A stretch of DNA of 64,000 bases from Collybia mongolica (taxonomy: Eukaryota; Basidiomycota; Agaricomycetes; Agaricales; Clitocybaceae): positions 310,001-374,000 of the forward strand of contig JAAXNY010000011.1 of the NCBI GenBank assembly GCA_013420905.1, read 5' to 3'. The first letter of the stretch is position 1, and every line of letters starts with the position of its first letter. The translations under genes and the position numbers were made by a program. This document shows positions 22,601-33,300 of the stretch, piece by piece. The notes under the pieces are model-generated. The model saw only the letters and a list, made by a program, of their open reading frames with translations, was not told the DNA's origin and did no database searches.

Positions 22601-23534
22601 CCCACCGTCTAATGGTTATAAATATATTGTCCAAGGAAGGTGCACGCTGTCCTCGTGGATGGAAGGCGTGCCCCTCAAATCTGAGGATGGCAAGACCTTG
22701 GGAAGGTGGCTGTTTGAAGAAGTAATCTGTAGATGGGGCTCCCTAATGGAATTTGTAACGGATAATGGTCCTGCCTTTGTTGCAGCCAAAGTGTGGCTGG
22801 AATCCAAGTACAGTATTACAGGAATAAGTATATCACCATATAATTCCAAAGGAAATGGGATCACCAAGCATGCACATTGGGATGTGCGTCAAGCTGTCTT
22901 CAAGGCTACGGGTGGTGATGTAAAGAAGTGGTACTACTTCTTTCACCATGTAATGTGGGCTGACAGGATTACTATACGGAAAGGGACGGGTTGCTCCCCT
23001 TATTTTATGATTATGGGCACGCACCCAACCTTACCATTAGATATCATTGAAGCCACTTGGTTAGTAAAGTTACATGTACCAGGAAAAATATTGACTACAG
23101 AGGAACTCATTGGGTTTAGAGTGCAAGCTCTAGCTAAGCATGTCCAGCATGTGGCTGATATGTATGAGGAAACATATCAATATAAAAAAACAAAGGAGGC
23201 TATTACAGTATGAGAAGGATCACCGCGCAACCATCAGAGACTATGATTTCAAACCAGGAAGTTTAGTACTAGTTAGAAATACCGAGGTCAAAAGTTTGCT
23301 CAATAAAAAGCTGAAACCATGGTACCTTAAACCAATGATAGTTCTGAGATGAAACTGCGGGGGAGCCTATTTTGTTTGCAAAATGGATGGATTGGTGTGG
23401 CAACATAAAGTGGGGGCGTTTAGGGTTATTCCTTATTTTGCTAGGAGTACAATTGAACTGCCGGACAATCTGCAAGATCTAATAGACATCTCTAGTGAAA
23501 CATTAAATGCTTTAGTGGAATCAAAAGATCCCGC
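19666..23534 (+). pseudogene. A1 pol (RT, RNase H, integrase), broken
   Basis: This is collinear with A2 pol. The RT motif YIDD, RNase H and integrase HHCC are recognisable. Stops at 20016-20018 (TGA for A2 TGG), 22365-22367 and 23349-23351, plus a four-base insertion near 23160, break the frame. The third integrase catalytic residue, Glu in A2 (GNGIAERAH), is Lys here (GNGITKHAH). At 23535 the 5' LTR of A2 interrupts the C-terminus, which resumes at 45082. Confidence 0.92.
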
Positions 23535-24159
23535 TGATAGGGCCCGAAATTGTTTGCACTTATAAAGTCGACAAGTAAGGCTATTAGTGTCATTTCTAAT
23601 AACCAAGTAAGCGGTAATAAAGGATTAGAGTCGAGCTCCAAGACGGCTAATCAGAGTGAACTAGTCTAATGGATAATACACTATCAGTACAGAGGACTAT
23701 GAGTACGGTCTATTATTAGTCCTATTCACCATGCCCGGTTACAACCTCGGTGTCTTAGTTCATAAGTAACCGTTGTAGTATGATATCATTAGTCCGGGGA
23801 TCATCATTAATAGGAGAAGTAATTGTAAATTCGGGACTTGCACAACCCGATCCTAGTCAGGGGTACTTGGTGTTAACTACCGGAAGCGACGGGACACCGT
23901 GAATAACAACAGGGACAATCAGGGGGAGTAAACGACAGTGCCGCGCTGTTTTAAATAACAAAGCGCGCGGTCGGGACTTGATAAGAGTTTAGCCCGCTCT
24001 TTCAATATTTGATAAGTAACCAGTAAACGACATAATTGGCACGCGTGGCGCGCGCGCCAAGCTGTAGTAGACGCGTTGGTATTGAATACAGATCCTTGGC
24101 GCGCGGGAGCGCGGTTCCGTGTAAAATTTACAATTCCGTATGATATTTAGTTTGTACAT

Positions 24160-24167
24160 TATAAATA
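24160..24167 (+). promoter_or_regulatory. Likely TATA box of the A LTR promoter
   Basis: TATAAATA stands in an A/T-rich stretch about 590 bp before the LTR end. A second weaker candidate (TATAAATAT) lies near 24508. Transcription from the first would place the mini-hairpin row in the RNA leader; this is an inference. Confidence 0.45.
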
Positions 24168-24335
24168 GACTGTAGATGAGTAGCGCTAAGGTAAGGAATC
24201 TTGCCCCCACTTCGCGCGACTATAGAGTATACAAATCACATTTGTTAAAACACTATTGCATGCCCGAATTAAGGATCAGATTGCTTCAACGTGTCTTGAT
24301 TGGAATTGATTGGAGAACCACAGAATTAAAGAAAC

Positions 24336-24483
24336 TTAGTTCACTTGGAACTTAGTACCGTATTGTCCGTTGGAATTACTAGGCACTTGGCCTTAGTGCA
24401 CTTGGCACTGTATTGTTTGATAAGTCGCTTGGACTTATAGATCCGCTTGGGATCACTAATAATTGAACGTACACTTGGTACTC
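24336..24483 (+). repeat. Row of six mini-hairpins with RCTTG loops (A2 5' LTR)
   Basis: Stems and loops in order: AGTTC-ACTTG-GAACT, AGGC-ACTTG-GCCT, AGTGC-ACTTG-GCACT, TAAGTC-GCTTG-GACTTA, GATCC-GCTTG-GGATC, GTAC-ACTTG-GTAC. Stems change while the loop stays. Copies are at 10422-10571, 44665-44813, reversed at about 43322-43470, and at 50663-50796 (cut by B2). Confidence 0.88.
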
Positions 24484-24750
24484 AGTCTATTGGATCGAGA
24501 GATATTATAAATATACCTAGCAGGTTTTTGAACCTGTGTTGAAGCTTTTGTCTAAATCGAACCTGTCGAGAGATCATTGAAAAGGGCTTTGGCTAGTACT
24601 ATTCAAAGCTTAGTGCTTCTAAGCACTTGAACCCGAACTCAAAACAGGCGATTCCTACTGTTCATGTGTTGATTGTTAGGTTTGGTGTGTGTGTGAGAGA
24701 GATTACATTTCATAGCATCAGCGCACTTATAGCCCAGGAGCCCCCTTTCA

Positions 24751-25206
24751 TCTGGAGCCCACCGCGAGGGTTCAGAGTTTTTGAATAGTCTAAAGAGAGC
24801 ATCTTTCTTTGAAAAATATTATACCAAGACGAGTAACGTCATCTACAAATTGAAGTAGAGCGGAGAAAGTTTAGTCAATCTGTCTCAAGAGCCACGCCCA
24901 CAAGCCAGCTCGTCAAACAGACTAACTAATCAGCCACTTGCAAGACAAGTAGCTACAAAAACGCGGCAGACTAAAAATTCGCAAAACGCTGGAGTAACAG
25001 AGTCGTTACCACCTCCTAGGCGAGCGCGCACACGAGGATCTTCACAACCAGCCTTTGGATCTTCAGGACCAAGGCAAGTATTTAGAACTCCAGAGCCCTT
25101 AGGAAACATATCGACTACTAGTAAACCAGTAGCGCGTGGAAGATCGTCCGTAGTAAACCCAGTAGTAAACCTGAACTCGTTAGCTACTCAGAACCGTTCA
25201 GTAATC
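24751..25206 (+). other. A2 leader with primer-binding-like site
   Basis: TCTGGAGCCCACCGCG directly follows the LTR; TGG two bases from the LTR end is the usual start of a tRNA primer site, but I do not assign the tRNA. The leader is 456 bp. A frame in phase with gag is largely open from about 25030 (RARTRGSSQ), so gag might start upstream without an ATG; I keep the ATG at 25207. Confidence 0.55.
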
Positions 25207-26718
25207 ATGACTGAACCCCCTCGTAAATATATGCCCCAACCAGGCGTCCGTGATGCACCAGTATTCAAAGGAAAAGAGCCCACGGGTTTAATCCGGTTTC
25301 TGGAGCGAATGGAGGTCCTATGGAAGGAGTGTAACATTACAAATGATGAAGAAAAGAAGTTAATGTTAGGAAAATACGCAGACCTACAATCAGAGAATGA
25401 GTGGAGGGCATTAGACCACTATAAGACAGGCACTTGGACGGATTTCAAGACAGAGTTGATCTCTAGTTATCCGGAAGCACTCGATCAAGTAGAAGGATCA
25501 GTGGCCAAGTTAGAAGCAGTGTGTCGCGCCAACCCACGTATTGGAGTAACCGATGAGGCCGCGCTGAAAAAGCTGAAGTGTGAATTCAAAGCAGAATCTA
25601 TTAAACTCTTGGGAGTTAGGCCACCTATTATCTCTAACCGAGAATTAGTTACCAAGTTCTTGGGGTGTCTAGACGAAGTCTTCAGATCCCAAGTACAAGG
25701 AAGGCTAACCCTGCTAGGGAATAATCAGTCTAATGCTACACAGGCAGGACAAGCCATTGCTACAAACAACCGAGCAGATCCTAATACTATTGCCGAAGCC
25801 GCCGCGCTCGCGCGACGAAAAGGGGATCAGTACGATCTGGAGGAAGTTATAGCAACTGCAATCAGCATTTCTGAAGGTGTAGCCAACATGAATATTCCAG
25901 ACACAAATAGATCGTTTATAACGTCCGTAACAGCAACTGCAGCGCCCAAAATCAAAGTAGAGATGGATGAAATAAAACAACAAATAGTTAATTTGTTAGA
26001 CCGTCTCCAAGTAAATGAGAAGAATACGAGGAGTGGATTCGAGGATGTAATGAAAGCGCTTCAACAAGCAACTGTTCAGAACCATGCCACGAATAGCGCA
26101 CCCCAGCAGCATCAGTATCAGAATCAGTACGGAAAGCCTAAAGAAGGACAACCGCAAAGACCAAATGCGTATAAATGTCACTACTGTTTTACACCCGGAC
26201 ACTTCATAATGGCCTGTCCTGAGAAACAGAAACATTTTGAGGAAGGGAAAATAAAAACCAACGCAAATGGAGGAGTATGCTTACCAGACGGATCATATAT
26301 TCCAAGAGAACCAGAAACGGTATCATTGAAAGATAAAGTGGAACACTTCCATTCAAAGAAGGTAGCGGCCCTTTATTACGGAGATGTCACAGAAGGACCC
26401 GCTCCAGGAGTATTGTCCGTTATGCAGTCACATAATGCAGTAGACAATAGTAATGACATTGGAACCTTGAAAGCCATAATGGCACAAATGGCACAATTTC
26501 AAGCGCAACAAATGTTAGGACAACAGGGCGCGCAAACTGCGTTGCCAGTACCGCCTCAGATGCAGAAACAGGAATATATAAATAATAACTATAATCCTAC
26601 GGCAAAGAGCGCGCCAAATCCTGACATAGTAGCCTTACAAGCACAAATGAGTACTTTATTAGGGCAGGTAGCAGAACTCAATAACCAAAACAAGGTTAAA
26701 GAGTCGGGTTTCAATTAG
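25207..26718 (+). CDS. gag: Family A Gag (A2), 503 aa
   Basis: This is the structural protein of the retrotransposon particle. The N-terminal half has a capsid-like helical stretch (FLERMEVLWKECNI, WRALDHYKTGTWTDFK). The C-terminal half carries one CCHC zinc knuckle, C324-C327-H332-C337 (CHYCFTPGHFIMAC), for RNA binding, followed by a Gln-rich tail. The stop TAG at 26716 is preceded by the heptamer GGGTTTC, so a share of ribosomes may shift -1 into pro. The start is the first ATG and suits the alignment with the A1 remnant. No stop or indel is seen. The Gag call is firm because of the knuckle and its place before pro and pol. Confidence 0.9.
   Translation: MTEPPRKYMPQPGVRDAPVFKGKEPTGLIRFLERMEVLWKECNITNDEEKKLMLGKYADLQSENEWRALDHYKTGTWTDFKTELISSYPEALDQVEGSVAKLEAVCRANPRIGVTDEAALKKLKCEFKAESIKLLGVRPPIISNRELVTKFLGCLDEVFRSQVQGRLTLLGNNQSNATQAGQAIATNNRADPNTIAEAAALARRKGDQYDLEEVIATAISISEGVANMNIPDTNRSFITSVTATAAPKIKVEMDEIKQQIVNLLDRLQVNEKNTRSGFEDVMKALQQATVQNHATNSAPQQHQYQNQYGKPKEGQPQRPNAYKCHYCFTPGHFIMACPEKQKHFEEGKIKTNANGGVCLPDGSYIPREPETVSLKDKVEHFHSKKVAALYYGDVTEGPAPGVLSVMQSHNAVDNSNDIGTLKAIMAQMAQFQAQQMLGQQGAQTALPVPPQMQKQEYINNNYNPTAKSAPNPDIVALQAQMSTLLGQVAELNNQNKVKESGFN
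26706..26712 (+). promoter_or_regulatory. -1 frameshift site GGGTTTC, gag to pro (A2)
   Basis: Gag frame: tcG GGT TTC aat tag. The -1 frame reads GGG TTT CAA TTA GGT CCG ATG and runs straight into pro. The form matches the X XXY YYZ rule. A downstream stem or pseudoknot was not folded. The alternative is reinitiation at the ATG at 26724, five bases after the gag stop. Confidence 0.65.
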
Positions 26719-26723
26719 GTCCG

Positions 26724-27929
26724 ATGAAGGAGGCTAAGGAACACGCTAGACCTACGACTAGGTCGCGTTCCAAGAGACAGCCAGAGGACCGAAATAAAAA
26801 CAGAAATAGTCGTCAAGAAAGTAATGATTCGGAGAGTAGTCGGGATAGTAGCGAGGAGGAGTTGGTAGCGCCGTCTCCTAGGAAAAAGAAAGTAAAATTT
26901 GTTGAACCATCAGTAAAGTCTCCAGTACGAAAAGAATTACCCTACATCGATGTGCCCGTGGTACCCTACATACCCCGGAGAACGGAACGCAACCCTGAAC
27001 CAGTTGATCCGCTACCTAATTTTAACACTAAGCGCAGTCCGACTTATGAAACTAAGTCCCCGATAGAAGTAAAATTAAAAGGTGGCAATATAATTGCTAA
27101 AGTGTTAGACAACCCTATCACATTGACCACGGGAGAGTTAATGGGCTCGTCAAAAACCATTAGAGATGGGATAAAGAATATTGTAACTGCCAGACGTAAG
27201 TCCCTCACCCAAAGGGACGCTAACTTGCAAATAAACGGAATAGATGAGGAAGACGTCTTACCCTTTGGAGGGGACTGGGAACTTGATGATAACTACTTAC
27301 GGCATGACGCGCTACCAGTAGAGTCAATCCCATTCCAGTCTTTCTTCATCTCGGAGTATGACCGCGGCGGAATACCTAAGGGATCTATAATATGCGGAGA
27401 CCCAGTCCTACAGTATTTAGAATCTTTACCAGCTGGGGAAGAGCCCAAACAGTTGTATGTAGCAAAAGAATCGGCCTCTTTGCGCGCAGTATATCCAGTA
27501 ATAAATGGGGCAGGAACGGAGGAATCTTTATTAGATGGGGGATCCCAAATAGTATCAATGGCTAAACAAACGGCTTTAGACTTAGATATTTCATGGGATC
27601 CGGACGTTGTCATACACATGCAGAGTGCTAATAAACAAGTTGAGAAAACAGCGGGATTAGCGCGCAATGTTCCTTTCTTGTTTAATGACATGGCCATCTA
27701 CCTCCAAGTACATATCATAAATTCACCCGCATACAAAGTATTGCTCGGGAGACCATTTGATACACTCACGGAAAGTCAGATCAAAAATGCTCGGGACGGG
27801 GGACAAGTAGTCACTATCACGGACCCTAACACGGGACGAAGGTGTACTATCCCTACCCATGCAAAGGGATCACCGCCTAAGCTGTTGAAAAGACAACCGG
27901 AGCAGGATTTTCGGCCTTCGATGAATTAA
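26724..27929 (+). CDS. Family A protease protein (pro, A2), 401 aa
   Basis: The C-terminal ~135 residues resemble a retropepsin: LLDGGSQIVSM with the likely catalytic Asp at residue 271, a VHIINSPAYKVLLGRPF segment as the second strand pair, and a C-terminal Gly-rich turn. The active-site triplet is DGG instead of the usual DSG/DTG, so activity is inferred from position and context. The N-terminal ~100 residues are Arg/Ser-rich and charged (KKKVKF). It lies between gag and pol in its own frame, -1 to gag and +1 to pol, a gag-pro-pol plan better known from betaretroviruses such as MMTV than from Ty3/Gypsy. The ATG at 26724 is only needed if translation restarts. Confidence 0.75.
   Translation: MKEAKEHARPTTRSRSKRQPEDRNKNRNSRQESNDSESSRDSSEEELVAPSPRKKKVKFVEPSVKSPVRKELPYIDVPVVPYIPRRTERNPEPVDPLPNFNTKRSPTYETKSPIEVKLKGGNIIAKVLDNPITLTTGELMGSSKTIRDGIKNIVTARRKSLTQRDANLQINGIDEEDVLPFGGDWELDDNYLRHDALPVESIPFQSFFISEYDRGGIPKGSIICGDPVLQYLESLPAGEEPKQLYVAKESASLRAVYPVINGAGTEESLLDGGSQIVSMAKQTALDLDISWDPDVVIHMQSANKQVEKTAGLARNVPFLFNDMAIYLQVHIINSPAYKVLLGRPFDTLTESQIKNARDGGQVVTITDPNTGRRCTIPTHAKGSPPKLLKRQPEQDFRPSMN
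27905..27911 (+). promoter_or_regulatory. -1 frameshift site GGATTTT, pro to pol (A2)
   Basis: Pro frame: caG GAT TTT cgg. The -1 frame reads GGA TTT TCG GCC TTC and stays open into pol with no ATG until 28058. The known MMTV pro/pol site is G GAU UUA, which differs only in the last base (established knowledge). Pro terminates 15 bases downstream. Confidence 0.65.
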
Positions 27930-29922
27930 TCCAAAGTGATCAAGGAGAGCTAGCCGTAGAAATTGCTGAAGATGAGAACGGAAACTTTATTATAACGGGT
28001 TATAGACACCCTACTGATAAACGGAATTTTGGTCACAAAGAACTTAGAGATGTCTTTTTGTCTAGAAGTGATGTGAACATGAATAGTACAGTACCTGAAC
28101 GCGAATTACTAGCCACGTACTTGGCTTCCGTAGATGAGCGCGATGGACCAGTAATAAACTACGAGCAGAACAGCAGCGACCCAGCAAGTACACCCACTAG
28201 ACCTATGACATACGCTCAAGAACAGCCCATGATCGATAAAGCTTTAAGTAAATTAAAGCGGTGGCAAATTGGCACCAACGAGCGCGGTCTTGGAACTGCA
28301 ACAAGTGAAAAGTGTAATATTGAGCCCATGGATCAGCTAGTAGGAAAGAAGTATAAACCAGTACATTTGAAAACAAAACCAACACTGGCAGACCTGCCGG
28401 ATAAATTTAGAATTATCAGAGATATAAAGGGTGACCCTTTAGCGGCCCTACCCGTTCTAACGCCTAACCCACCTCCGTTTAAACCAACTGGAAGGTATAC
28501 TGAGGAAAGGCGCGCGGAATTCCAAAGGGTACACGAAGAAGAGAGCTTCTTAAAACCTAAAGAGATGGATATAATCCACGACTTTATGTGCAAACATAAT
28601 GATGGTTTTGCCTGGAATGATAGTGAGCGCGGTAGCTTTAAGAAGGAATATTTTCCTCCCGTCGAGATACCAGTAGTCCCACATACGCCGTGGACAGAAA
28701 GGAACATTAGAATCCCACCAGGGATCTATGAAGATGTTTGTAAAATCATCAAAACTAAAATTGATGCAGGAGTCTATGAGAGATCCAATTCATCATATAG
28801 GTCTAGATGGTTTACTGTATTAAAGAAAGGCCCAGGAAAGAAGCTTAGAATTGTACATAGTCTAGAGCTGCTAAATGCAGTCACAATAGCGCACTTGGGC
28901 TTACCACCCGCTACCGAAGAACTAGCAGAACACTTCGCAGGGCGCGCTTGTGGCGGAATGATGGATCTATATGTAGGATATGATGAGAGGCCTTTAGCAG
29001 AAACCTCGCGCGATCTAACCACGTTCCAAACACCGTTTGGCGCGCTGAGACTAGTAACACTTCCTATGGGATGGACGAATTCAGTTCCAATATTTCATGA
29101 TGATGTCACATACATCCTACAGGATGAGGTACCACATGTCACAATACCCTACATTGATGATGTACCTGTGCGTGGTCCAGCAACGCGCTATGAACTGCCG
29201 GACGGAACAGAAGAAGAGCTACCTGGTGCTCCAGGTGTTAGGCGCTTCTTCTGGGAACATATGCAAAATGTAAATCGCGTCGTACAGAGAATGAAGTATT
29301 CTGGAGGAACGTTTTCAGGATATAAGTCTATGTTATGCGCAAGTGAAATTCTAGTGGTAGGACATAGATGTACCTATGAAGGACGAAAACCTACTACAGA
29401 TAGAATCGGTGTAGTTGAAAGATGGGGACCATGCAAAGATGTCAGTGAAGTACGCGCTTACATGGGAACTATTGGTGTATGCAGGAATTTCATTAAAGAC
29501 TTCGCCCATATAGGCCAACCAATTCAAAAGTTAACTAGAAGTAGTGAACCTTGGATATGGGGGCCTGAGCAAGAAGAAGCGCAGCAGCTATTGTTAGACG
29601 CACTTAAAAATAGCCCTGCGCTCCGTCCAATTAATTACACCTGGAATATGCCAGTGGTATTGTCAGTAGATACGTCATGGAAAGCCGTAGGCTACTATAT
29701 CTATCAGGAAGACCCTGATATACCTGGAAGAAAGCACTATGCTAGATTTGACTTGATAACTCTGAATGAGCGCGAAGCGCGCTTCTCACAACCCAAACGA
29801 GAGCTATTCGGATTGATGAGAGTTCTAATGGCATGTTATTATTGGTTTATTGGAGTACGAAATTTGGTAGTGGAAACGGATGCAAAGTACATTAAGGGGA
29901 TGTTATCAAACCCAAGTCTAGG
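27912..29922 (+). pseudogene. pol: A2 pol, 5' part: RT and RNase H (interrupted by B1)
   Basis: The frame is entered from the heptamer (FSAFDELIQSDQ...) and has its first ATG at 28058. The RT domain carries LPMGWTNS and the catalytic YIDD at 29150-29161. RNase H starts at VLSVDTSWKAVGYY, continues with ARFSQPKRELFGLMRVL and reaches VETDAKYIKGM. The frame continues perfectly across B1: base 29922 joined to 36021 gives [11 protein letters not shown]. No other break is seen, so A2 pol was probably functional before B1 landed. B1's LTR adds a short false tail ending at 29959. Confidence 0.92.
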
Positions 29923-30338
29923 TGTAAGGGCAACTCCGGCGGAGTGCGCGCGAACTTAGTAGAGCGGGCCGACGCTGGTGGAGGGGATCCTAAGAGATGT
30001 ATTCACTTGTACGACATATGTGCTACTCACCTGGTGGAGGGGATCCTAAGAGAATTCTCTGAGGAGCCTCCATCAGGGGGGGTGTGCTATATACCTAGTA
30101 CTACATTAAATACACGTTCCCGGTGCGGTACGACGACACGCGTTGGGTTAGCGAAGGTCACGTGACCGTGCCCTTGATAGTCCGAACAAGTGCGAAGTCT
30201 GGCGGCGAACTGCGCGCGAAGTAGAGAGTGGGGGTGCGTGTGGGCGTAGGTAATGAACGTGCGATGTAGTGAATGTAATGGAGTGAGCGCGAAGTAAGCA
30301 GATCGGCGAAGTAAGGCGGAAATGGAGTTCCCCTTACA
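29923..30338 (-). repeat. 3' LTR of B1 (left side)
   Basis: It is 416 bp. The polypurine tract lies just inside at about 30341-30350 (CCCCCC on the plus strand). The LTR contains two copies of TGGTGGAGGGGATCCTAAGA about 75 bp apart. Confidence 0.95.
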
Positions 30339-30349
30339 TTACCCCCCTT

Positions 30350-33300
30350 CTAGGTTCGCGTGTCTTCACGCCGGCGTTGGAACGGGATCTGTGCGAATTG
30401 GACGCGTTGTACGAGTCGCGGTGCTCCGGGGTTGCGTCTGTAGAATTCGGCGACCAACTCGTCCGCATTCACCTTGTCGGCGGGTTCCCAGGTGTTCTGT
30501 TCGTAGCTGTAGCCCTTCCAGGCGACCAGGTACTGCAGCTTGTTCCTGTAAATCCGGCTGTCCATGATCTCCTGAACCTCATAATGTACCTCGCCGTCTA
30601 TGAGAGTGGGTTCAGGGACTTCGGTGACCGTTCTACCGGGTATTGGGTCGTGCGGCGCGGGTAGGAGTTTGACAACATGGAAGACCGGGTGGATGCGCGA
30701 TAGCGCCGGCGGAAGTTTGAGGCGGTAGGCGTGCGATCCAACCTTGGCTTCGATGGGGTAGGGCCCGATGTAGCGGTGAGCCAGTTTCTGCGACGGTCGA
30801 GTGATACGAATGTCGCGCGAATCCAAATACATCCGGTCTCCAACCTGGTAGTCGGGTGTTGGGTTTCGGCGGCGATTGTAGTACATCGCCATCTCGTCCT
30901 TGGCTTTGGCTAATGCGGCGCGGGCTTCCTCGAGGGTGTCCTTCATTCGGTCACGGAATTCGTTCGCGGTTTCCAGCCGGGATGGTGCGGTCTGTGGTTC
31001 GAAGCCCATGCGTGGATGTCGACCGGTGTCCAGGAAGAACGGCGAGTGCTGTGTCGAGGAGTGGACGTGGTTATTGTACTGGAATTCGGCGAGCGGTAAA
31101 AGGTCGACCCAGTTGTCCTGTCGCTCGCTGATGAATAACCGGAGATACTGTTCCAGTTCCTGGTTCACTCGCTCGGTCTGTCCGTCTGTCTGTGGGTGGT
31201 ACGCCGTAGACGCTGTGAGTTTAATATCAAGCATGCGATATAACTCCCTTGTGAATTCCGCCACGAACTGTACCCCTCGGTCGGAGACCATAGCCTTCGG
31301 TAAGCCGTGCAACTTCCACACATGCTGGAGGTAAAGCCTCGCCGATCCAAGCGCGGTAATTGTCGTCGTGGTTGGGATGAAGTGCGCGCGTTTACCCACC
31401 GTGTCCACCACTACCATGATCGCATCATGCCCTTGCGACTCGGGGAGTTCCACGATGAAATCCACGCTTGCGACGTCCCAGCGACCTTCCGGAATCGGCA
31501 GCGGTTTAAGTTCGCCGCTTGGAAGTTGACGCTGAGCCTTCGTTCGGAGACAGAGGTCGCATGTCTTGCAGTATTCGCTGATGTAGCGCGACATTTGAGG
31601 CCACCAGTAATTGCGCGATACGAGTTCCAACGTCTTCCATCTTCCGGCGTGTCCCGCAATTCGCGAATCGTGATGTTGCGCAACTATACGTCTGCGAAGG
31701 TCAGCGTGTTTTGGGACGTAGATGCGATCGCGGAAATACAGCAACTCCTGCGCTTCCCTCCACTCTGCGCTCCGAACCGATTTTCCTGCGGACTTCTTCA
31801 ACTCCTGCGCTGCCTTCACCACCGCTTCCTCCTGATGTCCCTCGCGATTGCCTCTCCGAATATCCCGCAGAATGTCCCTTTCCTCTCCTTCCACGACCAT
31901 TCCTTCCAGCGCGCGGATTGTGAACAACTCCGGTTTGAGGAGGACTAGATCGCGGTTATCCTCGTTTCCATCGCTGTGGTCCGCTCGGCGAGATAGCGCG
32001 TCTGGCTTACCCATACTTCGTCCGGGCTTGTGGTGCAGCGAGAAGTTGAATCGGGAGAGGTACAGTGACCACCTGGCCTGTCTCCGATTTAGCTTCTGGG
32101 ACGTCCGGAAGTACTCTAGATTTTTGTGGTCTGTCCAGATCTCGAAGTCGTGTCGCGCGCCTTCAAGGAAGTGTCGCCATTCTTCGAGTGCGCGAATGAT
32201 GGCGAGCATTTCCTTGTCGTGTATCTCGTAATTCCGCTCGACCGCGTTGAGGCTCTTTGACGAAAACGCGATCGGGTGCCACTTGTCGTCCTCCGGGCTG
32301 AGTTGCGAAAGTACTGCGCCGGTCGCGAAATCCGAACTATCTGCCTCCACCCTAAACGGCCGGTTGTCGTCTGCGAACATCAGTACTGGTTTAGACGACA
32401 CCGCTTCCTTCAACCCTTCGAATGCCTCCTGCTCCGACTCACCCCACTTCCAAGGCACGTCTTTACCAGTGAGATCAAACAATGGCCGCGCAATATGGGA
32501 GAAGTCGCGAATGAACCGCTGATAGAAGTTCGTGAAGCCCAAGAAGGACTGCACTTGCTTCTTGTTCGTGGGTGTTGGCCATTCCGCTACTCCGGCAACC
32601 TTGACCGGGTCCATCTCCGCCTGCCCCTCCGAGATAATGAGCCCCAGATACTCGATTCGGGTCTTCTCGAATTCGCATTTGTCCAGTTGCAGGTACAGTT
32701 TATGTTCGCGGAGTCGCTGGAGAACTAACCTCGTAATTCGGCGGTGTTCGGCGAGTGTCTTTGTGTAGATTAGAATATCATCGATGTAGACACATACCAC
32801 TCCTTCCATGATGAGATTGTGGAATATCTCGTTCATCATGGTTTGGAACGTTGCCGGCGAGTTAGTGAGACCAAAGAACATTACCAGGGGCTCAAACATT
32901 CCGCGGTTTGTGCGAAATGCGGCCTTCCACTCATCACCTTCCTTAATTCGGACGTTGTTGTATCCCCAGCGAACGTCGAATTTGGAGAAGTATTTCGCTC
33001 CCCGAAGATTATTGACGAGGTCGGAGATGAGTGGGAGTGGGTATTTGTTCTTGATCGTCAGCGAATTGAGAACGCGGTAGTCCTGTACCGGGCGTAGCGA
33101 ACCGTCCTTCTTCTTGATAAAGAAGAACGGCGAAGCCATTGGCGATTTGGAGGGGCGGATCCGACCAGAGGCGAGGTTCTCCTCGAGGAACTTGTCCAAC
33201 TCTGCTTGTTCGGCGACTGAGAGCAGGTAGACCTTGCAGGATTTCCCTTCTGCGTCGCGGACGAGTTCGATCGCGTGGTCCCACGGTCGGCGATCTGGGA

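Larger units (their letters stand above)
23535..24750 (+). repeat. 5' LTR of A2
   Basis: It is 1216 bp, TGATAGGG...CCCTTTCA. It contains a TATA box at 24160-24167, the mini-hairpin row at 24336-24483, a longer hairpin (CAGGTT/AACCTG) near 24524, and AGTGCTT-ct-AAGCACT at about 24610. Confidence 0.95.

Noticed and set aside
24336..24483. CRISPR-like repeat array
   Set aside because: The constant part is five bases and the varying parts pair with each other; it lies in a eukaryotic LTR.
24751..24775. Naming the primer tRNA of family A
   Set aside because: The site looks like a tRNA primer site, but the matching tRNA could not be identified without a tRNA set from the genome.
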